DNA of 64,000 bases from Heterodera schachtii. Lineage: Eukaryota; Nematoda; Chromadorea; Rhabditida; Heteroderidae. The translations under genes were made by a program, and so were the position numbers. The notes below the pieces were generated by a model. The model was not told where the DNA came from, did no database searches, and saw nothing but the letters and a program-made list of their open reading frames with translations. The stretch covers positions 186,001 to 250,000 of the forward strand of contig SIJG01000004.1 of NCBI GenBank assembly GCA_023374025.1, written 5' to 3'. This document shows positions 11,288 through 23,938 of this stretch, piece after piece. Each line of letters begins with the position of its first letter. Positions within the stretch are counted from its first letter, which is position 1.

Positions 11288-12276
11288 AATTAAGGAATAA
11301 AATCAAAATTATGTAATTTATGCGAATTACTAGGCTCCAAAAAAATATGAAAACGAAAAACAACTGCCAATTGTAAGAAAGAAAAACAATTGTTTTTTTT
11401 CAAATTGAAACTGTTTCATCCATTTTGACTCAATTGTAAGTGCAAATAACAAAAATGAAGCAGCAAAACAACAAAGCAAACATTCCCATCCAATTACTCA
11501 TCAGTAACAAAAACGAATACTATGATCTTTGAACCGTTAAATAAAAGGAAGGGTAGAAAACACACAAATAAGAATAAGATCCATCCTCAAAGTTCATCGA
11601 CTAAAAACACGCAACAAAACGGTAGAATTTGACTACACTCTTCGACGGGTTCTAAATGACTTGGGCGGAAAATCAATGAAATCAGGGTAACCCCCCCCCG
11701 CACAAATTCTTTCTGCTGAAGTCAAACATGTCTCCTGGCAAAGGTTTAGTATTCTAGTCCGAATGGAAAAAATTAAAACCATTTTTTCTGTAAAAAAAAT
11801 GCGCTGATCACATTCTGAATTCAGATTTTGCAAAAAAGGCATCATTTTGTCTATGATTTTTTTATCAATTATCATAAAAAATAAACTGCAGCCAAGCGGA
11901 CTCGAACCGCGACCCCCTCCCACTTATCAGCATTTCGATCCCGCGACGGATGCTTAAACAAATATGGTGGGGGAATTTTGGAAAAACGAAAACAAAAAAC
12001 AAGGCCATGAGCGGGACGGGACATCAGCTGCTTTTGCCGGGCTATTTTTTTAATTCCACTGGCGGCAGTTATACGAGAAGAAGACTAATGAAGTGTTCAA
12101 TGATATTTTGACGCAAATTGCGCATTTTACCCCGTTAAAATTATACTGTAATCTCTGTAAGGAGGGAGGGGATGGCAAACTTCCATGATGGCACAAAATA
12201 CATAACTAGTCAACCATTTATACTAGATTACTACAATAATAGCTAAAACATTAAAACAAGAAACGTATATCAGCTA
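11288..12276. other. Long spacer between COX17 and EEF1AKMT1
   Basis: About 990 bp of AT-rich DNA with a poly-C run at about 11690-11699. A T-arm-like motif (ggttcgagtcc on the minus strand, about 11897-11907) is present, but no complete tRNA can be folded around it. No ORF with recognisable coding signal is seen. Confidence 0.5.
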
Positions 12277-14410
12277 TCACACTTCGAATCCATATTCTCT
12301 CATGCATTTTTTGTGTGCTTCGATCAGTTGACCACAATTCTCTTCACCGTTCAGAATAATACATTCGTCCCGCTTCTGAATAATGGACTTTGATAACACC
12401 TTACTTAACCAATTCCATATTTAGTTCCGAACAAAAATGGTCGAAAATGGAATGGACCAATTAAATAATTTCACTGCTTAAAAACTTATGAATACAATTT
12501 TTTTTTTTTTTGTTGAGATTTTTGACTTTTCGACCAAATGTTAGAACTTGAGTCCGGGACTATATCGATGGTGCTCCCCCTTTTTGGAAGAAATTTTTTT
12601 TGGTTCTAAAAAGTCGTGGAAACATGTTTACGGGGGTTTTCAGGGTCGCTGATAACGAATCTGACATCCATTTCGGTAAATATTGATCATATGGCCCAGA
12701 GCCGAAAATGGTCGAAATATATACCAATCGATAGCTCTCGGTCTGTAATGGAAGAATCCGAAAGAATTTTTTTGCGGAAACCAATCCCTGAAGAGTTACA
12801 GACCCGGGACTGAAATGGCCAAATGGCTTTGGGACTGAACCGTCCACTGACTTAAAATGCATGGAATTGCGACAAAATGCATATGAATCGATTCCGCACG
12901 GTCCGCTATTCATGAATCCGAAAGAATTTTTGGATAAAAATGAAATTGACAAAAGTTATGGGTCCTCAAAAATATCAGAAACTGACTTTGAAAAAATTAA
13001 TTTAGGTGAGCCAAAAAAAACATAAAATCCTTCAGTTTTTGAACTTCGCAAAAGGGAGCATGCGAAGACGGAGCAAGTAGTGGGGCGAGACGGAGAGCGG
13101 AGGAAGACGTCTGACGAGCGCCACAGGCGGTTGACTGCGGGGGCCCGAAGGGCCCCCGCCAATCAGTCAACCGCCTGCGGATCACGCGCGGACTTGTTCC
13201 GTAGCCCGTAGTCTCGCCCCACCTACTGGCCGCCGTAGTCGAGTGTGCGGCGGTTTTTTAGCGCAATAAGCAAAATTCAATTTTTCAAATTTGACGAATT
13301 TTTTTTTTTGACTGACCGATTTTGAGGGGACCTATAACTTTTGTTAATTTCTTTTTTATCCAAAAATTCTTTCGGATTCATGATTAGCGGACCGTGCGGA
13401 ATCGATTCATATGCATTTTGTCGCAATTCAATGCATTTTAAGTCAGTGGACGGTTCAGTCCCAAAGCCATTTGGCCATTTCAGTCCCGGGTCTGTAACTC
13501 TTCAGGGATTGGTTTCCGCAAAAAAATTCTTTCGGATTCTTCGATTACAGACCGAGAGCTATCGATGGTATTTATTTCGACCATTTTCGGTTCTGGGCCA
13601 TATGATCAATATTTTCCTCCATTTCGACTTATTTCGAGTCCCGGACCCGAATTCGAACAAAAAGTCGAAAATTCGAAATTTTCAAAATTCTCACTTTGTT
13701 CCTAAATTGGCCTAAACAAACAGATTCAGTCAAAAACCATTGAAACACCAAAAAAATGGTCATTCTGTACAGAAACGAAGATAAAAGTGAATTTTGAAAA
13801 TTTCTGATTTTCGACTTTTGTTCGAATTCGGGTCCGGGATTCGAAATTGGCCAAAATGAATATTGGATTGGGGTTCCCCGACCCTAAAAACCCCCCATAA
13901 ATATGTTTCCACGACTTTTTAGAACCAAAAAAATTTTCTTCCAAAAAGGGGGGGGGGGGCACCATCGATAGTATTACCGAGGTCGGATTCATAATCAGCG
14001 CCCTCGAAAACCATGGAAACATTTTTTATATGACTTTAAAACAAAACTTTTTTTTTGTGACGTACCAACTGCACTTGTGTAACTCTAAAAACATATAAGT
14101 TATATACCATTGGATAGAGCAAGACCGTTTTTGAGTTTAGGCGCCAGACGCCGTTAAAATTAAAAAATCACGTGCAAGTCGACTCTGCTCTATCCAATGG
14201 CATATAATTTATATGCATTTTTTGAGTTTAGCTCGGAATGCGGGAAGGGAAGAGAAGTCTATTTGAGTGTGTAATTATACCCAACTCCCCGTTTACCCCT
14301 TTTGTCTCCTTGCAGACGCAGCACGCCTTTGGCTTGCTCGTGCTCGATTCAGTGCCCGTTTTTGCCTGCTGTGCAGATGACCCCGAAATTGCAGCATCTC
14401 CGGTGTACAT
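12277..14410 (-). CDS. cox-17: COX17 copper chaperone, two exons split by a 1.9 kb intron
   Basis: COX17 carries copper in the mitochondrial intermembrane space to SCO1 and COX11 for cytochrome c oxidase assembly. Exon 1 (14410-14297) encodes [19 protein letters not shown] and [11 protein letters not shown], with the copper-binding CC pair. Exon 2 (12375-12277) encodes [20 protein letters not shown] and [12 protein letters not shown]. Together they give the CX9C pairs (C-9-C twice) of the family, about 71 residues, with spacing equal to the human protein. The ATG follows a ggttttaag acceptor-like site 133 bp after the UBE2K stop, so SL trans-splicing in an operon is likely. The intron holds a fold-back element (see below), which is far larger than the 40-60 nt introns typical here. 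Confidence 0.92.
12545..13990. mobile_element. Nested fold-back (palindromic) element in the COX17 intron
   Basis: Outer inverted repeats are atcgatggtgc, a G/C run and a block containing ttctaaaaagtcgtggaaac. They lie at 12566-12632 and, reversed, about 13903-13970. Inner arms 12670-12970 and 13315-13620 are nearly perfect reverse complements. This is why the two strands encode similar chance peptides. The right arm carries an extra inverted pair (about 13637-13680 against 13800-13848). No transposase is seen, so it would be non-autonomous. The exact ends and target duplication are not resolved. Confidence 0.8.
13066..13252. repeat. GC-rich hairpin core of the fold-back element
   Basis: A GC-rich island in AT-rich DNA. 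Its arms include agtagtggggcgagac with gtctcgccccacctact, and aggcggttgactg with cagtcaaccgcct, around a cgggggcccgaagggccccc centre. It could form a long stable cruciform or RNA hairpin. Confidence 0.8.
14103..14206. mobile_element. Small palindromic element (MITE-like)
   Basis: The terminal inverted repeats are ccattggatagagca and tgctctatccaatgg, flanked by tata on both sides, with about 70 bp between them. It also lies in the COX17 intron. Confidence 0.65.
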
Positions 14411-14542
14411 TTTTATGCTTAAAACCAAATTATGTGTAATTGTTATAAAAATGATAAAAAAAAATAGCGAATGAAAAACTCCCGTTACACCAAAAACATT
14501 GTAAGGCGACATTTATTCAAAATGATGTTATTAAACAATAAA

Positions 14543-15718
<1,176 letters not shown>

Positions 15719-16176
15719 TCTTGAATGAAAAGCAAAGTTGAATTAAAATATTAATTAGAATAGGTAGATACTAGGGCTGTCAAAAAATATACACCAGGAA
15801 TTTCCTAAGTTTGAAAAAGCTGCTTTTCTTATTCAGTTCGTAGTTGTCAGAATGATTGAAATTTTGCTGAAATTTGCAGATCTGTTAGCCCTTATGCAAA
15901 AAATTTGTTTTCTTTTTGAATGCATTGGCATTTTGTTTACTAGCCAAATAGTTTTTGGAGATTTTTTTCCTTTTTTTACCGTCCATGCCTCAAAAAAATG
16001 CAAAAAATGAGATTTTCGATTTACTCAATTTGAAGCAAAGAGAGAAAACATGAGCGTTGCATGTTAATGCCCTTTTTACCAATTAACTTAATCGTTATTG
16101 ATTCTAGAATTGAAATTCGTTAGTTTAAACAGAAAATTGAAGTTTAGACAATTTTTAAAATAATAATTGATTTAAA
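15719..16176. promoter_or_regulatory. Divergent upstream region of UBE2K and RPL-23
   Basis: A 458 bp AT-rich region between divergent starts, presumed to hold both promoters. No specific element is recognised. Confidence 0.45.
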
Positions 16177-16686
<510 letters not shown>

Positions 16687-16846
16687 TTTGTTTACGTTAT
16701 TCTGTTGATTTTTGTTACTTGGATGCAAAAATTGTTATTTATCTAATTTTTTCAATTAGTAAAAAATTCTACAGGTCATTTACCGAGTTGTTTTTGTTTT
16801 TTTAATCATTCCTTAGTTTAATTAATATACAGTGTTTGCCTTGCCA

Positions 16847-19800
16847 ATGTCCTACGACGGTATCCGGCTCTTTTCCTTTCTAATTACAGGTTTTGCTTAT
16901 TTCCTAAATTTTCTGTATGTAATTTATCCTCTGTATTTTTAGCCATTGTTTTGTGGTGTTTTTATGGCACCTACCTTTTCTATCTGTTCGAAAATTCACG
17001 CTTTTTTTCTCATCTGTCCGACACAGAGCGCGAAATGACTTATCGCACTGAAATGGTTGGTTTCTTTTTTCTTTGTTTCTGATGACTCCCTTTTTAGGGG
17101 CTATATTTTTCATTTTACAAAACATTAATTTCTTCTAATGTTTCGGATTGGTACGATATTTTGCTGAAAGACAACGTGACTGAATATGGTCATTCAATCA
17201 ACACTTTACAAAGATTCAACCTTTATTCTGAGGTGTCTAATTTTTTGGACAAACTCTGCCGGTAAAATTGCATTTTGGGAGGTATATTTATACTGCTTTA
17301 GGTTTTGATTGCGTTAGCTTTCAAAGGCTTCAAATGCATCACCAAATACTTTGATTTAAAAGACCAAGGTAATATTATAACCTTAGAATAGATTATTTTT
17401 CATCAATTATTTTTTCAGATTGTTGGATGATAAACCGTGGCGCCGATTTGCCGCCAATTCAAAGCTGCGAAGGTCAGTTGGTTCTGGTACATTTTAGTGA
17501 CTAAACATCACTCGGAGAAGACTTCTTTAACTGTTTCCCATTTGAAAGGCATTGGCAATTCGCACTACTTTTATGTGTATTTTGTCTTCGCCATTGCCAG
17601 TTTGGTGCTCCCATCCATTTTCTTCTGCGGGACTCTCTTCAGGTTCTTTAGACGATGAATAAATTTTCATAAAAAAAGATCTTTAGTGGTTATATCGGTG
17701 GATTATTGTCCGCTTCGGCTTTTGTCTTCAATCAGGGTAACTACAATTCGAACATTTGTAAAACAAATAATGCTGCGTTTGAGGCGAGGCCACTCGGGTT
17801 CAATGGACACCGCCACTCAGAGAATCGTTTGCTTTTCCGATGTTTATGATTCAAACTGTGCTTTTGACACACATTCTTCAGTGAACAATGCTTTTACTAT
17901 TCTGCAATTCGTATGAATTTCTCTATTTTTAGGTGTGGTCGTATCGGTCGCTTCTCTTCTGTCGCTTTCATCCTTTTCACCACCGCTTTTTGCCTCTTTT
18001 GGCAGGTATTTTCATAACTTACAATAGAAAATTCACATAAAATATTTGAAGTTGAGTTCGTTTGTCATCGGAATTCAGCTTGGCTCCGTAAGTTATAATT
18101 TTTCATGCGATTGCCTCACATCAGCAAATTTAATTGTGATTTGGAATGATTGTAAGGTTTTTAAACTTCTAAGAATTGGGGAGGGATAGTGATACGTGGG
18201 TGGGATGTATTTACCCTTTGCAATGGACTGGTTTCGATGTACCTCCCTTCGATGCACAATGTAAGAACCCCATCAATTTTTAAATTCCTGGATTTGATGG
18301 AAATAGAATGCTTGAAAAGCCATTTCAAGAAACGGCATGTCTTCTCATGAAATGCCATTAAATTTAATTTTCATTTTTGAACATTTCAGCTTCTCTTTGT
18401 TTATTCTCTCCATTTGGTTCCTTCTTCGTTGCTTTCTGCTCTCTGGCGACTTTTCTCAGTGATTTTTTCATCTTCCAATTCATAAATTTCCTTAATTTTA
18501 AGCTGTCTTTTCTCCTATCTTTGGTACTTCTTTTTGGAAACACAATGCTTCTCAACTCACTTTTCTTCACTTCTCTTGTCTCTCTAAAGGTAAATGAGTT
18601 TACAATCAGCATTTTTCATAATTTTGACATGGTTTAGCTAATATTACTTCTCCGACCGTTTCTGCTTCGTTTTCGCTCATTTTCTCTGGTCTTCGTCGTC
18701 CATCTTTTGCTTTATTTTATCGGCACATTCGGCATCAAATTCCTTCTCCAACGCTTGTTCAACTTCACATCGGACAATCATGTAGAGCGTCTTTGTGCTT
18801 GTTTTTCTTTTCATTCTTAACTATTTCCAGGTGTTTGATTTATTTGTTGCCAAATTTACTGGCTCTCATAATTTCCACACTCGGCTTTACACCTGCGCAC
18901 CTGAATTCGACTTTCTGAGTCTCGATGTTAGCTATCTTTTTTTTAATTAGTTAAGTTTTTCTTTCAGACTATCCGTAAATTGACTGTCTCTTGGCTTTTG
19001 CCACTTGCTTTTCTGTCCGTTTTACTCTTATCCATTGCACTGATTGGCGCTGCTCTTCAACTCAGAAATCGCCAAAATAATCCGCAAAAAATAACTAATC
19101 AGAAAACCCATCCCGAGGTATGTTTTTGGGTTCGACCCGCTCGACCCTTTCTTCCCCTGCAGATGGTGTTCAACGCCATCCAACTTGGCTGTTTTGTTGC
19201 GATGGCTTTGATGGTTATGCGACTGAAACTGTTCGCCACCCCTCAGCTGTGTATTCTCTGTTCTTGCGCTCTCAATAAAGTCAGTCCCATTGTTTTAATT
19301 TTGTTTCCCATTTTGCCCTTTTTTAAGGATTTGCTTGGCATTCGCTTCTCCCGTTTTCGTGTCTTTTTGGCTGTTCTTTTTTTCGCCGGAATGGCCATTC
19401 CGGGATGGACAAATATACGGGAACAACTTGAAATCCAGGGGGAGTACAACAATCCTGAGCAGGAGAGACTGTTTCATTGGATAGAAAAAAACACCAAAAA
19501 AGGTAAAAGGTCAATGCCGACAATCTTCTTCGAAGTATTTTTCTCAAATTATATTTAGATGCGGTGTTTGCTGGAACAATGGCATTGGTGGGAACTTTGA
19601 ACAAAACATTCATTTTGGATTACATCATTCATCCCAATTTAATCATAATTATTAGGAAGTTTTAAGATGGCTAATGTGAAGCTGTCCACCCTCCGCCCCA
19701 TCTTCAACCACCCTCATTATGAAAGTGAAGAAGTCCGGTACTGTCACTGTTTTTAACAAAAACCAACAGTTTGCTTCAGAAATAGAACTTTGCTGGTTTA

Positions 19801-20169
19801 TTCGCTTTACAGTAGGAGATCCCTCACCGAAGTAATGCAAAAAATTATCGAGCAAAATTTCCACTTTTATTTCTTTGAAGGTGTACCATTCGCTGCGTTC
19901 TTCGAACATTCATTTTTACGTGTTTCAGCCGCAACAATGCATAGAGAAACATCCAAAGTGAGTCCATAAATTTGCTTATGCATTTTTACCTGAGTGAATA
20001 TGGCAGGTACGGATGTTCGTATTTGGAAATGTGGGATGAGCATGACCCGTCCAACAAAGCTCGACCATCGTTATGCCATCACATTTGGAAGGCGGGAAAG
20101 AATGGTCAACAAATGGCACCGTTTCGGCCTGTCTATTGGTCGTCAACTTACGTTGTGTTGGCTCTGTGA
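16847..20169 (+). CDS. dpy-19: DPY-19 family C-mannosyltransferase
   Basis: A multi-pass ER membrane enzyme that attaches mannose to tryptophan in WxxW motifs of thrombospondin-type and netrin-receptor proteins. In C. elegans it is needed for neuroblast migration. It begins [14 protein letters not shown], followed by [20 protein letters not shown] and [24 protein letters not shown]-like [20 protein letters not shown] and many hydrophobic helices. The C-terminal part has [50 protein letters not shown] with [18 protein letters not shown], and [20 protein letters not shown]. It ends STYVVLAL at 20169. More than a dozen small introns interrupt the gene. The family signature is convincing along the whole length, though individual exon edges were not all checked. 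Confidence 0.92.
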
Positions 20170-20557
20170 TTCGCCAGTGTTTCCGAGGGTGGACGAACAT
20201 TTCGACTCAATTTTCATTTACCTTTTTTTTTACCATTAGACCATTACTTTAATTTTATTCTATAATTCTCATTTTTAATTATAACGATAAATTTTGATTA
20301 AAACTATTCCCAAGTTCCAACAAATATCCAAATTTATTTTGACCGCCTTTATTTGTGGTCCTTCTCTACCCAATTTCAGTTTTGCTCCGCCTTCCTCTCC
20401 CCCCCCCCCCACTTTCTCTCCTTAAATCTCTCAACATTCGCTCTCTTTTCAGCAGCTCTTCTTCAAATTCACTCAACTCAAAACCCAATCGTCCTCCTTT
20501 TCCCTTTCCTTTGCTTTATTCCCCTAAAATTTTTCTTTGCTTTTTCCGATTCCTCCG
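20170..20557. other. Spacer between DPY-19 and the ZIG-8-like gene
   Basis: Pyrimidine-rich on the plus strand, with a poly-C run at 20399-20410. It presumably holds the promoter of the downstream gene. No coding signal is credible here. Confidence 0.5.
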
Positions 20558-23500
20558 ATGTCTCTCTTCTGTTCGTCCTTTTTGCTTTTGCTGCTCATTA
20601 CACAAATTTGCGGTAATTATCCTTTTTTTATTCCTCCCATATGTCCATAGAGATTCTTCCAATGGATAAAAACGGACGGAGAGAGAAAAAATGGGGTGGG
20701 GATAAATTTAAAAATTATTCACCTGATAATACTATATTTACTATTGTTTTCAACCGTTTATTTTATTCCACCGAATCCTTTTTTAATCGTCGGCCAATTC
20801 CCTCCGCCCCTAAGACCACTTGAGTTTAATCTGCCGGATGAGATGACCAAATTGGGCACGGCATAAGAATAAACTTATGGCAAAAGCAGCCCACCGACGA
20901 TGGCAATTCCAACTGCGAATTGGACGGAAACCCCCGGGGGATTTGGGCATTTTCGCCATTTATGCAAATAATCCAATTTCTGCAAAATAAACACAGCAGG
21001 CGAAGGAGGAAGAAAAAACAATAAAAGTTGAGGGGATTAATAAAAAGAAACAAATAAATGGAAATCAAAATCGACTAAAATGCCATAAATTGGCGGGAGG
21101 GAATTGATAGGGCCTGGACGCGTTGGACGCCCGACCGGCTTTTACCGAGCCCGGTAAATGAAAATACCGGGCCCAGTCGATTGTCAAAGACCGGTGGTTT
21201 CGAAATTCCAGTCTTTATTATTAATAACCTTTTTTATTTTGATTGATGGCAAATAAAAGAGAAAGGACTTTCATTGTACAATCTTTGCGACCAAAATAAC
21301 TGTAAGCAGTCAAAAGAAACGCACTTTGCTTCGTTCACTAACAAAAAAAAAAGTTAATCCAAATCCAATCGGACGGAGACGAAAGAGCAGAGAAAGGAGG
21401 AAAATGGGGGAAAATGAGGGCGGGCTGGGGGGGAGGAGGGGTTTAATTGCATTTAAATTGGTGAAGAAATAATGCCAAGGGTTTCAAATGCTTCAACCCC
21501 CAGGCGACCGTCTTCCGCTGTCCTTTTCCGAATGCATTCGTTTGGAGAGATGGCCAACCGATGGCCACGACGGGGCGACGTCGGCTGCCAAAGTCATTTC
21601 GGTACGCGAAGGACAGCCCGCGTATTTGCACTGTGCACAGCCAAAGCCAAAAGGACAACGACGGAAAGAATTGAAGGTGAAAGAGAGGGACGAAAAGGGA
21701 AAGAACGAACGGACTAATTAATTGAGCATTGACATTTATTATGCTTACAGTTAATTAGGTAATTGGGTTTGATTGAGCCAACGGAATTGGGTACTTTCCG
21801 TTTTTATAGTACAGAAAACAACTATCAAAAATACTTGAACCCAATTATTGCTAATCGCCACCGAACCGCCCTAATGCTAGGGCATTTGTCCAGCTTTGGC
21901 ACACATTTATCACATTGTTCTGCTAGTTTTGTAACCTCATTTCCAGCATTTTTTCGACATTAATATAGTACAGTGTCCGTTTTGACACCGACAATCGACG
22001 GATATGTCTCAATGACCTTGGATTCAAAAATGAAGGAGTGTACTGTAATCGGAAGAGACTTTCTCTTTCTCTCCCATTTTCCCTCCCGCCCCCTCCCTCC
22101 CTCTCTCTCTTTCCTCTGTCACTCTCTCCTCTCTCTCTCTCTCTCTCTCTCCCCCTCTCTCGTTCTTTCTTCCCTTCTCCCTCTCTCTCTTTTTCTCTCT
22201 CTAACTGTTACAGTTACAGTATGCCGTTTTAAGGTTGCATGGACTCGGCTTCGTGACGATGCTCTGCTCGCGGTCGGCACCAGCACTTTTACCTTGGACC
22301 CGCGTTTTCAGGCATTTATTTTGCGTTTGAGAAGGCTTGCTTATCCGTTGTTAAGGTGTCCAAACCACGGCGGAAGAATGAATCGGATTGGGTGTTAATT
22401 CTTCGGAGACCCTCGTGACTTTTAGGGGGGAATTTGGAGAATAATGACGATAATTAAGGCCCACTGATCAGGGCTGTTATCTTTGTGGTAAGAAAATGGC
22501 AATGATTGGACTAATCCCTCGCCAATGTAAAGAAATGAATACGGAGCCAACGAGCTCAATTGTTCCGGTGTATCTGAAGGTGAGCATAGACAGAAATGAA
22601 GTGAGGCGAGAGGAAAGCGAAGGAACGGCGGACGAAATGCGAAGTGAGTAAATTAACAGTCATTAAAAGTAATAAAAAATGAATTATCCGCAAATGGGGT
22701 GAGGGAATAATGAGTGATCGGAAGGGAAAATGATCGGCGGGTAAAAGTCGGATCATTGGTCCCATAAAAAGGGCAAAGAAGCTAAAGATATTTTCACGAC
22801 TTTTAGAACAAAACTTTCTTTAAAAAAAGGGGGGGGGGGAATCGGCAGTATGTATAACTAATTCAGGTTCGGAGTATCAGATTCGTGATCAGCTACTCCG
22901 AAAACCCTTGACACATGGCACCGCTCGTTTTGCCCACTTTTTATGGGACCAATGACCCGACTTTTACCAAATGATCGGACGAGGGGAAAATCTCGCAAAA
23001 AAAGAGAAACATTCCTTGAAGAGTTCATCACACTTCTGCAGACCAACATTGAAGGCGACTCATTGCTGCTGAATTGCACAGTCAAAGGCGAAGAAGAAAA
23101 AGCCGGGGAATTGCCGACGGAAGTGAAATGGACGAAGGACGGAGTGCCAATTGACTTTTATGGAAGTGAAAGTGAGAACGAACGAATGGGGAGGAGAAGA
23201 AAGGCCGAACAATGCCATCCCAAACATTGGGTGGACAATTCAAAATCAGTCGGTCCCCCCCCCCCCCCCCCCCAAGGACACGAATTAAAAACAGAGTCAA
23301 AACTGAAACAATCCAATCACATCAGTCGAGTCACTCCCATTGAGTCGAGAATATTCCCAAGAATTTCCGCTCATAATTCCTTTTCCTTTAGAGTATTCCT
23401 CTGAAAGGCATTTGTCCAACAACGGCGCTTCGGTGCTTTTCAGTCTTCGCATACGAACAGCGGCACCGGAGGACAGCGGAATTTACGCGTGCGACGGCCT

Positions 23501-23642
23501 CCGTTTGGTCCGATCCGCACAAACGATTAATTTGGTGCCACCATTGGCTTCTTCGGCTTTTTTACGCTTATATTTGTCCCGCTTGGCCATATTTTCGAAT
23601 TTATTCATTATTTATCCGCATTTCTGCCTCTTAATTCCATAA
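20558..23642 (+). CDS. zig-8: Two-Ig-domain cell-surface protein, DPR / ZIG-8-like
   Basis: Drosophila Dprs and C. elegans ZIG-8 are neuronal Ig-superfamily recognition proteins that pair with DIP/RIG-5 partners. Exons consistent in phase are 20558-20612, 21504-21676, 22234-22355, 22459-22497, 22533-22579, 23042-23171 and 23392-23642. Exon 1 is a signal peptide (MSLFCSSFLLLLLITQIC). Ig1 carries VREGQPAYLHC, VAWTRLRDDALLAVGTSTF and TLDPRFQ, then DQGCYLCEMNTEP and VPVYLK; these are close to the Dpr signatures. Ig2 carries EGDSLLLNC, VKWTKDGVPI and APEDSGIYACDG. A hydrophobic C-terminal stretch (RLYLSRLAIFSNLFIIYPHF) suggests a GPI signal or membrane anchor. The signal-peptide exon is separated from Ig1 by an 891 bp intron. 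Confidence 0.85.
22078..22203. repeat. (CT)n pyrimidine-rich tract
   Basis: About 125 bp of almost pure pyrimidine in a ZIG-8-like intron, just upstream of the exon 3 acceptor. It could act as a very long polypyrimidine tract or as H-DNA. Confidence 0.85.
22785..22920. repeat. Terminal fragment of the poly-G repeat family
   Basis: The block tattttcacgacttttagaac, then a run of A, about 10 G and atcggcagtat, with cagattcgtgatcagct downstream. It matches the outer arm of the fold-back element in the COX17 intron. Confidence 0.65.
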
Positions 23643-23938
23643 ATCTTTTCATTTTTTGTTTGTTTTATTTAAACATTTTTTTTTTTGCTTTCGCTGCAAA
23701 TCATTTTTTAGCTCTTAAAATTCAATTATAAAAGTAAATGATTTTTGGTGCATAATTTTTAAAATATTAATTAAATTCTAACTTTTTTATTCAAAAGTCC
23801 ACAAAAGTAAAAAAGCTTCAAATGATGAAATATGATCATATAAATTAATGATAAAATTTAAGGATGTAATGCATACAGTCCAAATATAAACAAAAGTTAT
23901 TTAAACAGCGGTCCCAAAGGGGGGAGGGGGGGGGGGCG

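Noticed and set aside
11880..11960. tRNA-like T-arm (ggttcgagtcc on the minus strand)
   Set aside because: No matching acceptor 5' strand, D arm or box A can be found upstream, so it is at most a degraded tRNA-derived repeat.
12560..13715. Similar ORF peptides on both strands (SKNSFGFM...[11 protein letters not shown])
   Set aside because: They are read from the two arms of one palindrome. They have no start context and no family resemblance, so they are not genes.
21969..22048. Possible Ig exon (YSVRFDTDNRRICLNDLGFK, then NEGVYC)
   Set aside because: It resembles an F-strand but precedes the C-strand exon. Skipping it gives exact phase and normal Ig order, so it is probably chance.
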